Assembly: GCA_023422695.1 (NCBI GenBank)
Contig: JAFAGN010000121.1
Location: 1-17,335 of the forward strand
Source: Pseudomonadota bacterium
GTDB lineage: Bacteria > Pseudomonadota > Alphaproteobacteria > Sphingomonadales > Sphingomonadaceae
Length of the DNA: 17,335 nucleotides
Direction: 5' to 3'
The translations under genes and the position numbers were made by a program. Under the pieces are notes generated by a model, which was not told where the DNA came from, made no database searches, and saw only the letters and a list, made by a program, of their open reading frames with translations. Shown here in pieces: positions 7,393-14,171 of this stretch (position 1 is its first letter; every line of letters begins with the position of its first letter).

Positions 7393-7646
7393 ACTTTCAC
7401 TTTTTGTCGGGATCGACCGACTCTAAATCGCCCGGCTGAGGGCTGCAACCTGCCGAATTTTGCGCCGCTTGGCGCACCGCTGCCCCGTTTCGCCCCGACT
7501 GTTACGCCGCTATTACAAAATTGCGCCGAAGGGTCTTTACAGGGGGGACCCCCCTGCATATATCGCCCTCCGCTGCCCCAGGGGGACTTCCAATAACCGC
7601 AAGGCAGCCTTGTCGTTTACCGTTACACTTTTGGGGGTCCCTTGCA
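7393..7646 (+). promoter_or_regulatory. Structured leader of ornithine decarboxylase, candidate riboregulator
   Basis: The gap upstream of the decarboxylase holds a row of palindromes. GTCGG/CCGAC lies at 7406-7421, TGCGCC-GCTT-GGCGCA at 7461-7476, CAGGGGGG-A-CCCCCCTG at 7540-7556, CCCC-A-GGGG at 7576-7584 and CAAGGC-A-GCCTTG at 7600-7612. GGGGGTCCC at 7633-7641, just before the TTG start, contains the only ribosome-site-like G run. It is perfectly complementary to GGGACCCCC at 7545-7553 inside the strongest hairpin, with one more G-U pair. Two exclusive folds are therefore possible, one hiding the ribosome site. Alphaproteobacterial ornithine decarboxylase genes are known to carry the speF RNA motif; I cannot confirm membership by eye. 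It must also hold the promoters for both divergent genes, which I could not place. Confidence 0.5.
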
Positions 7647-8840
7647 TTGCACCAGCATCATAGCGCCCACGGGCTGATTCAGGCACTTTCGCCGGTCGAA
7701 CCTGTTACGCTTGTCCGCCCGCACGCTGCGCGGCGCGCAGCGCGTTTCTTCATCGACCGCTTTCCCGGCACGACCATGTATGCGGTCAAGGCGAATCCGT
7801 CGCCCGACCTCTTGCGCGTGCTGTGGGATTCGGGCGTCACCCATTATGACGTCGCTTCGATCGCCGAAGTCCGGCTGACCGCGCGGACCCTGCCCGACGC
7901 GACCCTGTGCTTCATGCATCCGGTCAAGGCCGAGGAAGCGATTTCCGAAGCCTATTGGAAGCATGGCGTGCGCACATTCTCGCTCGACACGATGGACGAG
8001 CTGGAAAAGATCGTCCGCGCCACCGAAGGCGCCGCCGACCTCAACCTGCTCGTGCGCCTGCGCGTCTCGTCCGACCATTCGAAGCTCAGCCTTGCCGCCA
8101 AATTCGGCGCCGAAGCCGACGAAGTGGCCGAACTGCTGATGGCCACCCGCCAGGCCGCCGACGCGCTCGGCATCTGCTTCCATGTCGGCAGCCAGGCGAT
8201 GACCCCGCATGCCTATGCGCAGGCGATGGAGCGCGTCCGCGCCGCGATCGTCGCGGCGTCGGTCACCGTCGATATCATCGATGTCGGGGGCGGCTTTCCC
8301 TCGTCCTATCCGGGTATGGAACCGCCGCCGCTCGGCGCCTATTTCGACACTATCCACCGCAGCTTCGAAAGCCTGCCGATCAGCTATTCGGCCGAGCTGT
8401 GGTGCGAACCCGGTCGCGCGCTGTCGGCCGAGTATAGCTCGCTGATCGTCCGCGTCGAAAAGCGCCGCGGCGAAGAACTGTATATCAACGACGGCGCCTA
8501 TGGCGCGCTGTTCGACGCCGCGCATGTCGGCTGGCGCTTTCCGGTGTCGCTGCAGCGCGATGTCGAAAGCGACGCCGAGCTGGTGCCGTTCAGCTTCTAT
8601 GGCCCGACCTGCGACGACCTCGACCATATGGCGGGACCGTTCTTCCTGCCGTCGGACATCAAGGCGGGCGACTTCATCGAAATCGGAATGCTGGGTGCCT
8701 ATGGCTGCGCGATGCGGACGAAGTTCAACGGCTTCGGCGCCGACGAAACCCATGTCGTCAGCGACGAACCAATGACCAGCCTCTACACCGGCGAAGTCGA
8801 ACCGGAACGCCGCAGCGCAACGGTGACCAAGCTGTTCTGA
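7647..8840 (+). CDS. Ornithine (or lysine/ornithine) decarboxylase, fold-type III
   Basis: The protein is 397 residues when started at the TTG at 7647. It is a eukaryotic-type (alanine racemase-fold) PLP decarboxylase making putrescine from ornithine; lysine as a second substrate cannot be excluded. Lys48 in YAVKANPS binds PLP. HVGSQ (179-183), DVGGGFPSSYPG (212-223) and EPGR (254-257) hold the cofactor. GPTCDDLD (319-326) carries the catalytic Cys322 and the substrate-binding Asp323 donated across the dimer. The start is uncertain. No ATG lies between the last unconserved upstream stretch and MYAVKAN, which is too late because it would remove the first strand. The HQHHSAHGLI region looks native, and GGGGG at 7633-7637 is spaced for TTG 7647. 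An ATG at 7521 would add 42 unconserved residues through the hairpin region. Its product feeds the dehydrogenase at 1630 and decarboxylase at 4393. Confidence 0.9.
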   Translation: MHQHHSAHGLIQALSPVEPVTLVRPHAARRAARFFIDRFPGTTMYAVKANPSPDLLRVLWDSGVTHYDVASIAEVRLTARTLPDATLCFMHPVKAEEAISEAYWKHGVRTFSLDTMDELEKIVRATEGAADLNLLVRLRVSSDHSKLSLAAKFGAEADEVAELLMATRQAADALGICFHVGSQAMTPHAYAQAMERVRAAIVAASVTVDIIDVGGGFPSSYPGMEPPPLGAYFDTIHRSFESLPISYSAELWCEPGRALSAEYSSLIVRVEKRRGEELYINDGAYGALFDAAHVGWRFPVSLQRDVESDAELVPFSFYGPTCDDLDHMAGPFFLPSDIKAGDFIEIGMLGAYGCAMRTKFNGFGADETHVVSDEPMTSLYTGEVEPERRSATVTKLF

Positions 8841-8844
8841 GCAC

Positions 8845-8856
8845 CGCCGCGCGGCG
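8845..8856. terminator. Short GC palindrome between convergent genes
   Basis: CGCCGCGCGGCG is a perfect 12-base palindrome in the 22-base gap between the decarboxylase stop (8840) and the minus-strand monooxygenase stop (8863). It lacks a U run, so it is at best a weak terminator, and in GC-rich DNA such palindromes arise by chance. Confidence 0.25.
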
Positions 8857-8862
8857 ATCGGT

Positions 8863-9894
8863 TCACATCGCGGCGATCCGGGGGATGACGTAATCGGCGT
8901 CGCGCCCGACGCCGCGCAGCGTTGCCGATGCAAAGCCATTCTGGCCCGAAAGCCCGACAAAGCCGAGCCCGCGGACGCTGGTCGATACGCCGCGGCGGTG
9001 CAGCGGTTGCCCCTGCGCGTCGAGCGCGCCCGATGGGCGGAGAAAGTCCATCGCGTGGCGAAAGCCGGTGGCAAATATGACCTGGTCGACCCGCTCCTCC
9101 GGGCCGTCGGGCCACACGACGCCGTCCGGACTGAAGGCACGGAACATCTTTCTCGTTGCGGGACGATTGGCCCGCAACGCGGCTTTGTACCGCCCGTCGT
9201 CGACGATCGGTACGCCATGATCGGAAAACAGGTTGAGACCGTTCAGGCCCAGCTTGTCGAACCACCAATGGACGTCGCGGTCAAGCACGCGTTGCGGCAG
9301 AAAGCGAATGCGGTCGCGGACCGCCAGCGTGACGTCGGCATGACCGGCGAGCTCGACCGCGATCTGTACCGCCGAATTGCCGGCCCCCACCACGATCACG
9401 CGCTGGCCGCGAAAGCCGTCGGGGCTGCGATAGTCGGATGAATGCAGGATGCGGCCGCGAAAATCGCCCTGCCCCGGCAGGACCGGCATGTTCGGTGTCC
9501 CGAATGCCCCCGATGCGACCACCAGTTTTCGCGCGCCGATGACCTGCCCGCCGCCAATGTCCGCCGAAAAGCCGCTGCCGTCGCGGGTGACCGCCGCGAC
9601 GCGTGTTGCCAGTCGCAGGGGAAAGCCGAAATGATCGGCATAGCGCTGCAGATAATCGACGACATCGTCGCGCCGTGGATAGGCATAGGGTTCCCCCGGC
9701 ATCGCCAGGCCGGGCAGCGACGAATATCGCACCGGCGAAAACAGCTCGAGGCTGTCGTAATAATGCCGCCACGATCCCCCGACCGCGGTTGCGGCATCGA
9801 CCAGCAGGAAATCGGCGCGTGACTGTTGCAGGCGCCGCGCCGCCGCCAGCCCCGCCTGCCCGGCGCCGATCACCAGAAAATCGACGTCGCTCAT
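8863..9894 (-). CDS. Flavin-containing monooxygenase-like NAD(P)H oxidoreductase
   Basis: The 343-residue two-dinucleotide flavoprotein has GAGQAG (10-15) for FAD, and GGSW followed by YDSLELFSPVRYSSLPG (39-61) typical of the CzcO/FMO-like group. FxGxxxHxxxY (145-155, FRGRILHSSDY) is the signature linking class B flavin monooxygenases and N-hydroxylases. GAGNSAVQIA (170-179) binds NADPH and FATGFR (274-279) is the ATG-type linker. Length and motifs fit a compact single-component monooxygenase acting on a small soluble substrate, or a diaphorase-like relative. The name CzcO seen in databases is historical and says nothing about metal transport. Its ATG overlaps the stop of the upstream dioxygenase gene by ATGA (9891-9894), so the two are translationally coupled and probably act on one pathway. 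No substrate can be assigned. Confidence 0.9.
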   Translation of the reverse strand: MSDVDFLVIGAGQAGLAAARRLQQSRADFLLVDAATAVGGSWRHYYDSLELFSPVRYSSLPGLAMPGEPYAYPRRDDVVDYLQRYADHFGFPLRLATRVAAVTRDGSGFSADIGGGQVIGARKLVVASGAFGTPNMPVLPGQGDFRGRILHSSDYRSPDGFRGQRVIVVGAGNSAVQIAVELAGHADVTLAVRDRIRFLPQRVLDRDVHWWFDKLGLNGLNLFSDHGVPIVDDGRYKAALRANRPATRKMFRAFSPDGVVWPDGPEERVDQVIFATGFRHAMDFLRPSGALDAQGQPLHRRGVSTSVRGLGFVGLSGQNGFASATLRGVGRDADYVIPRIAAM

Positions 9895-10880
9895 GCCTTC
9901 GCCCGTTCGGCAAAGCCGTGCCGCAACCGGTCATCGCCATCGACAAATTCGGGCACATTCAGCCACAGCCGCAGCAGGTGCCGCTTTTCGTCGGGCGCGT
10001 CCCAATCCTCATAATCGGTGCGCGCGTGCAGCACGACCGAGTTTTTGAGGAACTGTATGTCGCCTTCCTGAAAATTCATGTCGAGCGCCATGCCGGGTTC
10101 GAACGGCAGCCATTCGAGCAGGTCGAGCAGGCTCTGCTCGTCGTTGCCGAGCGCCGCGATCTCCGGAAAATCCTCGGCAGCGTTGCGGATATACCAGGTC
10201 AGCAGCATCATCCGGAAAATCCCGCCCTCGCGGCTGACGATGGGGTAGCGAAAGGTCTTGGGGCCATCGGGCCCCAGCTGTCCGTGCGCGTGATGATGAA
10301 ATTCGCGCTCCATCAGCGGCGCCAGTTCGGGGCGCCGCGCGACGACCTGATTATACACCTCGACCGACGAACAGATGCGGCTGACCCCGCCCGCCCGCGC
10401 ACCGCGCAGGCAGAGCAGCCCGATGATGTCGGCGCCGTCGGTGTGAAAGGCCAGCTCGGCGCGCGTTTTGTACAGCCGGACATTGTGATCGCTGGGCGGC
10501 GCGCCGGTGTCGCGAATGTCGACCAGCATCTCGCCCGCCGGATTCTGCGCGGTCGGTTGCCCCAAATGCAGGCCGATCAGCCAATAGGCCGCGGCAGCAA
10601 CGTCGCGGCCGATATGGCGAACCGGCAGACCGCGGATCAATACCATGCCGTGGCCGCTGTCGATCCGATCGCGCCAATCGTCCAGCGCCGTTTCCAACCC
10701 GGTCAGTGGAAAATCGTCGCGCGCCAGTTCGCCGAGCGGGATGCCGCTTCCGACGGCCGATTGTGCTGCCATGACGATCGCCGTGATTTCGGAATGGCTC
10801 AGTTCGTACAACCACTGCCCGGGCCGCCCCTGCAATGTCTCGCCACGCCAGGGCGCCGGGGTTTCAACCATCGTCTTCAT
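9891..10880 (-). CDS. TauD/TfdA-type Fe(II)/2-oxoglutarate dioxygenase
   Basis: The 329-residue protein belongs to the TauD/TfdA family of non-heme iron oxygenases. AFHTDGAD supplies His146 and Asp148, and NSVVLHARTDYED supplies His285, completing the 2-His-1-carboxylate iron site. DEKRHLLRLWL provides Arg300 or Arg304 to bind the 2-oxoglutarate carboxylate. GMVLIRGLP (78-86) is the N-terminal strand seen in these proteins. It would hydroxylate or desaturate a small organic acid-like substrate, with release of succinate and CO2. The family is broad (taurine, phenoxyacetates, clavaminate-like and amino-acid hydroxylases), so I do not assign the substrate. The ATG at 10880 is preferred over ATG 10871 because AGGAG lies about nine bases upstream. 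It is first in an operon with the monooxygenase and divergent from the MFS transporter, with a candidate operator array in between. Confidence 0.9.
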   Translation of the reverse strand: MKTMVETPAPWRGETLQGRPGQWLYELSHSEITAIVMAAQSAVGSGIPLGELARDDFPLTGLETALDDWRDRIDSGHGMVLIRGLPVRHIGRDVAAAAYWLIGLHLGQPTAQNPAGEMLVDIRDTGAPPSDHNVRLYKTRAELAFHTDGADIIGLLCLRGARAGGVSRICSSVEVYNQVVARRPELAPLMEREFHHHAHGQLGPDGPKTFRYPIVSREGGIFRMMLLTWYIRNAAEDFPEIAALGNDEQSLLDLLEWLPFEPGMALDMNFQEGDIQFLKNSVVLHARTDYEDWDAPDEKRHLLRLWLNVPEFVDGDDRLRHGFAERAKA

Positions 10881-10936
10881 TGGGCCGTTCTCCTGTTGTC
10901 GATGCAGCGGCCCGTTGCAGGCAAAGCCAGTCCATC

Positions 10937-10976
10937 TCGAATTTAATGATTCGACAATCGTCGAATTATCGAATTA
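10937..10976. promoter_or_regulatory. TCGAAT box array, candidate operator
   Basis: In an unusually AT-rich part of the divergent gap, TCGAAT or its complement occurs at 10937 (plus), 10949 (minus), 10961 (plus) and 10969 (plus), so the first three are exactly 12 bases apart. The core, ATTCGACAATCGTCGAAT at 10949-10966, is a perfect inverted repeat with seven-base arms and a four-base centre. The last two boxes form a direct repeat of TCGAATTA. This geometry fits a dimeric repressor site with extra half-sites. No regulator gene is adjacent in the window, so the protein is unknown. Confidence 0.55.
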
Positions 10977-10990
10977 GACGATCTGGTCAA
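10963..10990 (-). promoter_or_regulatory. Weak candidate promoter of the dioxygenase-monooxygenase operon
   Basis: Read on the minus strand, TTGACC (10990-10985) is followed after 16 bases by TAATTC (10968-10963), a partial match to sigma-70 boxes. The -10 candidate overlaps the right arm of the 10949-10966 palindrome, where a bound repressor would block it. The match is weak and position is the main support. Confidence 0.3.
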
Positions 10991-11020
10991 TTGATATTTC
11001 GATTCTTCTCGAAGCGAGGA

Positions 11021-11060
11021 GATTTGATTTGCTGCTAGCCTCGTCAAATCACGCTGCTAG
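11021..11060. repeat. Inverted and direct repeats just upstream of the MFS gene
   Basis: GATTTGA (11021-11027) and TCAAATC (11044-11050) form seven-base inverted arms. GCTGCTAG occurs twice as a direct repeat (11031-11038 and 11053-11060). The block ends 12 bases before the transporter start, so it lies in its 5' region or promoter. It could be a second operator or a leader hairpin; it differs from the TCGAAT boxes upstream. Confidence 0.4.
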
Positions 11061-11072
11061 GTTTGCGCGCTC

Positions 11073-12401
11073 ATGCGTCCCTTCCACCACCTCCTGATCA
11101 ACAACCTCGTCGCCAACATCACCAACTTCACGGTGTGGTTCGCGATCACCTTCTGGATTTTTCTGGAAACCCAGTCGGTGTTCGCGACGGGCATGATCGC
11201 GGGCATCTATCTGGTGCTGACCGGGGCGCTCGGCATCTGGTTCGGCAGTCTGGTCGACCATCACCGCAAGCGCAGCATGATGCTCGTCTCCAGCCTGGTA
11301 TCGCTCACCATCTATGCCGCGGCGCTGGGCGGCTATGCGCTCGATCCGGCGATCGCGAGCGCGAGGACCGACAGCGTCGCGCTGTGGCTGTTCGTCCTCC
11401 TGACGATGCTGGGCGTCATCGTCGGCAACATCCGCATGATCGCGCTGCCGACGCTCGTCACCTTGCTTGTGCCCGAGGACCGCCGGGACAAAGCGAACGG
11501 GCTGGTCGGCATGGTCAGCGGCATCGGGTTCCTCACCACCTCGGCGATCAGCGGGTTCCTGGTCGCCTGGGGCGGCATGGTCGCGACGCTGGCGTTTGCG
11601 ATCCTGTTCTCGCTGCTCGCTGCGCTCCACCTGGCGTTCGTCGCGGTCGACGAGCCGCGCGAGACCTCGGATCATGAAGCGCCGCGGCGAGTCGACCTGA
11701 TCGGGACCTTTCGTATCGTTCGGGCGATCCCGGGACTGTTCGCCCTGATCCTGTTCGCCGCGTTCAACAATCTGCTCGGCGGTGTCTATATGGCGCTGAT
11801 GGATGCCTATGGCCTGTCGCTGATGAAGGTCGAGCGATGGGGACTGCTGTGGGCCTTTGTCTCTTGCGCCTTCATTCTGTCGGGTATGGTGATCGCGCGG
11901 ACCGGCCTCGGCGCCAATCCGGTGCGCACGCTGCTGCTGGTCAATCTTGTTTCCTGGGCGGTCGCGGTCGTTTTCACCATCCAGTCGTCGATCGTGCTGC
12001 TCGCCATCGGCTGCGTCGTCTGGATGTTTCTTGGCCCCTATGCCGAAGCCGCCGAACAGACGACCCTGCAAAAGGTCGTGCCGTTCGAACGACAGGGCCG
12101 CGTGTTCGGCTTTGCGCAGTCGGTCGAGCAGGCCGCCTCGCCGCTCACCGCTTTCCTCATCGCGCCGCTGACGCAATTCGTCTTTGTCCCGCTGATGACC
12201 AGCGGCGCGGGCGCCGACCTGATCGGCGACTGGTACGGGCGCGGTACCGAGCGCGGTATCGCGATCGTCTTTTCGATCACGGGCCTGCTCGGCGTACTGG
12301 CCACGCTCGCGGCGTTCCGTTCGCTATCCTATCGGCAGATTTCCAGTGCCTATGCGACGGGAACCCCACTGGACGATAAGGACAATACGGCAACGGGATG
12401 A
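11073..12401 (+). CDS. MFS transporter, DHA3 (MefA-like) drug/metabolite exporter type
   Basis: The 442-residue membrane protein has about twelve hydrophobic helices and the MFS loop 2-3 motif GSLVDHHRKRSMM (58-70), followed by a second, weaker copy region (TGLGANPVRT, 277-286) at the symmetry-related loop. The opening LLINNLVANITNFTVWFAITFWIF helix and the TQSVFATGMIAGIYLV second helix resemble the DHA3 group (MefA-like and enterobactin-exporter-like proteins). The probable role is proton-coupled export of a small molecule; the substrate is unknown. The ribosome site is weak (CTAGG at 11057-11061), but ATG 11073 begins directly at the conserved first helix. It is divergent from the dioxygenase-monooxygenase operon, so it may export the product or substrate of those enzymes. 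The CoA-transferase follows on the same strand. Confidence 0.88.
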   Translation: MRPFHHLLINNLVANITNFTVWFAITFWIFLETQSVFATGMIAGIYLVLTGALGIWFGSLVDHHRKRSMMLVSSLVSLTIYAAALGGYALDPAIASARTDSVALWLFVLLTMLGVIVGNIRMIALPTLVTLLVPEDRRDKANGLVGMVSGIGFLTTSAISGFLVAWGGMVATLAFAILFSLLAALHLAFVAVDEPRETSDHEAPRRVDLIGTFRIVRAIPGLFALILFAAFNNLLGGVYMALMDAYGLSLMKVERWGLLWAFVSCAFILSGMVIARTGLGANPVRTLLLVNLVSWAVAVVFTIQSSIVLLAIGCVVWMFLGPYAEAAEQTTLQKVVPFERQGRVFGFAQSVEQAASPLTAFLIAPLTQFVFVPLMTSGAGADLIGDWYGRGTERGIAIVFSITGLLGVLATLAAFRSLSYRQISSAYATGTPLDDKDNTATG

Positions 12402-12463
12402 CCGATTGCGTTTTCGGTTTCCTTCTGCAACCATTCCTGCCGACAAACCGAATGGAGAGGTAG

Positions 12464-12505
12464 ATGATGGCGCGCGAATCGAACCAGCTAGACCGCGCCG
12501 TATGA
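12464..12505 (+). CDS. Candidate 13-codon upstream ORF overlapping the CoA-transferase start
   Basis: A strong GGAGAGG site (12454-12460) precedes ATGATG at 12464. The frame reads MMARESNQLDRAV and stops at TGA 12503-12505, overlapping the next ATG at 12502 as ATGA. The CoA-transferase start itself has no ribosome site of its own, so ribosomes finishing this short frame would be its most likely source. That is translational coupling by inference. The peptide has no recognisable features. A frameshift that once made this the true N-terminus is a less likely alternative, since family members start at the MLTGI region. Confidence 0.4.
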   Translation: MMARESNQLDRAV

Positions 12506-13662
12506 ACATGCTCACCGGCATCCGCATCATCGACCTGACGACGGTGATCTTCGGCCCCTATGCGACGCAGATGCTCGCCGATCTGGGCGCCGAGGTGATC
12601 AAGGTCGAAACCCCGGGGATGGGCGACATATCGCGCTATCTGGGCAGCGGGGTTCCCGATCCGACGATGGGGTCGATCCACCTGACGGTGAATCGCGGCA
12701 AACGCTCGATCGCGCTCGACCTCAAAAAACCCGAAGACGCTGCGGTCCTGCGCGATCTTGTCGCAGGTGCCGACGTGTTTTTCCACAACGTCCGCGGCAA
12801 GGCGATTGCCAAGCTGGGGTTTGATTACCCGGGCTGCAAGGCGATCAAGGACGACATCATCTATGTCCATGGCACCGGCTTTGGACAGGACGGCCCCTAT
12901 GCCGACCTGCAGGCGTATGACGATGTCATCCAGGCGGCGACGGGCACCACCAGCCTGTTGCCGCGCGTCGACGGCGACCCGCGCCCACGCTATTTCCCGT
13001 CACTGATCGCCGACAAGATTGCGGGCCAGTTCGGCGCGCAGGCGATCCTCGCGGCGCTGATCCACAAGCTGCGCACCGGCGAGGGGCAAGCGGTCGAGGT
13101 GCCGATGTTCGAATGTTTCGCGTCCTTCATGCTGACCGAACATCTGCGCGACGCCGCGCTCGATCCGCCGCTTGGCCCCGCGGGCTATCCGCGCCAGCTC
13201 GACCCGACGCGCCAGCCCTTTCCGACGAGCGACGGCTATCTCGCGATCGTCCCCTACACCCCGGAGTCGACCGCGCGGCTGATGACGCTCCTCGGCAGCG
13301 AAGGGCTCACCGAAACGCCCGAGTTCGAGGCCGCCAAGGCGAAGGGCCAGCATATGCCGATCGTTTACCGCGAGATTGCGCGCAAGACCCCGGCCAGGAC
13401 CACCGCCGAATGGCTGGCGCTGTTCGCGGCGAACGACATCCCCGCGATGGCGGCGCGCGATCTCCAGGATATCAAGGACGATCCGCATTTCGCCGCCACC
13501 GGCTTTTTCCGGCCGCGCGTTCACCCCGATGTCGGTGCCTTCCACGAAATGCAGCCCCCGGTGAAGTATGGCGCCGCACCCGCGCGCGACCTGGGTTTTG
13601 CGCCAAGGGTCGACGGCGACGGCGGCGCCATCCGTGCCGAACTTGCCGAACGGCGGGGCTGA
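12502..13662 (+). CDS. Class III (CaiB/BaiF family) CoA-transferase
   Basis: The 386-residue protein has the standard family opening: MLTGIRIIDLT, then FGPYATQMLADLGAEVIKVE (17-36), the CoA-binding beta-alpha unit. NRGKRSIALDLKKPE (64-78) and the NVRGKAIAKLGFDYP segment (96-110) follow. Asp171 in PSLIADKIAG occupies the position of the aspartate that forms the acyl/CoA anhydride intermediate in formyl-CoA transferase. It moves CoA between two carboxylic acids in the cytoplasm; the substrates are not predictable. The start at 12502 is chosen because the family motif begins six residues later; a longer in-frame frame from 12346 would overlap the transporter. It follows the MFS gene by 100 bases and precedes two MAPEG genes on the same strand. 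Confidence 0.92.
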   Translation: MNMLTGIRIIDLTTVIFGPYATQMLADLGAEVIKVETPGMGDISRYLGSGVPDPTMGSIHLTVNRGKRSIALDLKKPEDAAVLRDLVAGADVFFHNVRGKAIAKLGFDYPGCKAIKDDIIYVHGTGFGQDGPYADLQAYDDVIQAATGTTSLLPRVDGDPRPRYFPSLIADKIAGQFGAQAILAALIHKLRTGEGQAVEVPMFECFASFMLTEHLRDAALDPPLGPAGYPRQLDPTRQPFPTSDGYLAIVPYTPESTARLMTLLGSEGLTETPEFEAAKAKGQHMPIVYREIARKTPARTTAEWLALFAANDIPAMAARDLQDIKDDPHFAATGFFRPRVHPDVGAFHEMQPPVKYGAAPARDLGFAPRVDGDGGAIRAELAERRG

Positions 13663-13727
13663 ATAACGGGCATTGCATTGCGACGCGCGCGCCCTAGCAT
13701 CGCGCCAGTTTTGGGAGGGGGAACGAA

Positions 13728-14159
13728 ATGCCTGAAAATCTGCTGGCGCCCGGCGCGGTGCTCGCGCTGTGGACGCTCGTCATGCTCGGCTGGGTGGCTG
13801 CGACCCGCTTTTCGGCGATGTCGAAAGCCGGTGTCGATCTGAAAGCCGCGCCGCCGGGCGGCCGCGGGGTCGATCTGGAAAATGTGCTGCCACCGACGAT
13901 CAATTGGAAATCGCACAATTATACGCATCTGCTCGAACAGCCGACGTTGTTCTACGCCGTCATCGTCTTTCTGCACCTGTCGGGCGGCAGCACCGACCTG
14001 ACGCGCGGGCTGGCGTGGGCCTATGTCGTGCTGCGCATCGTTCACAGCCTGTGGCAGGCGACCGTCAACCGGATCCCGGTGCGCTTCGCCATCTTTGCGC
14101 TGGCCACATTCTGCCTGATCGCGCTGGCGGTGCTGGCAGTCATTGCCACTTTGGGTTGA
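13728..14159 (+). CDS. MAPEG family membrane protein (copy 1)
   Basis: The 143-residue protein has four hydrophobic helices and the MAPEG signature: VLPPTINWKSHNYTHLLEQPTLFYAV (about 53-78), followed by LAWAYVVLRIVHSLWQATVNRI. Those Asn, Glu and Arg residues line the glutathione site in characterised MAPEG enzymes such as microsomal glutathione transferases. Many bacterial members have no tested activity, so glutathione conjugation or peroxidase function is only likely. GGAGGGGGAACGAA precedes the ATG and gives a good ribosome site. A very similar gene follows after 12 bases, so the pair arose by tandem duplication and is probably one transcript, perhaps with the CoA-transferase 65 bases upstream. 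Confidence 0.9.
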   Translation: MPENLLAPGAVLALWTLVMLGWVAATRFSAMSKAGVDLKAAPPGGRGVDLENVLPPTINWKSHNYTHLLEQPTLFYAVIVFLHLSGGSTDLTRGLAWAYVVLRIVHSLWQATVNRIPVRFAIFALATFCLIALAVLAVIATLG

Positions 14160-14171
14160 GGGGAACAGGAC

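Noticed and set aside
7540..7556. The CAGGGGGGACCCCCCTG palindrome as a simple rho-independent terminator
   Set aside because: No U run follows, and it lies upstream of a gene start with a complementary partner at the ribosome site, so a leader role fits better.
6097..7596. A 499-codon plus-strand open frame opposite the cNMP/reductase-like fusion gene
   Set aside because: The minus-strand frame has intact FAD, NAD(P)H and cNMP-domain motifs; the opposite frame is Arg/Gln/His-rich noise.
7521..7646. N-terminal extension of the ornithine decarboxylase from the ATG at 7521
   Set aside because: The 42 added residues pass through the GGGGGGACCCCCC hairpin region, are not like known family N-termini, and lack a ribosome site.
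9603..10946. A 447-codon plus-strand open frame opposite the dioxygenase and monooxygenase
   Set aside because: Both minus-strand genes show complete catalytic motifs and an ATGA overlap; the opposite frame has none.
11049..12176. A 375-codon minus-strand open frame opposite the MFS gene, very rich in Asp, Arg, Gln and His
   Set aside because: It is the antisense of hydrophobic transmembrane codons, which always reads as charged residues; the plus-strand MFS protein is clear.
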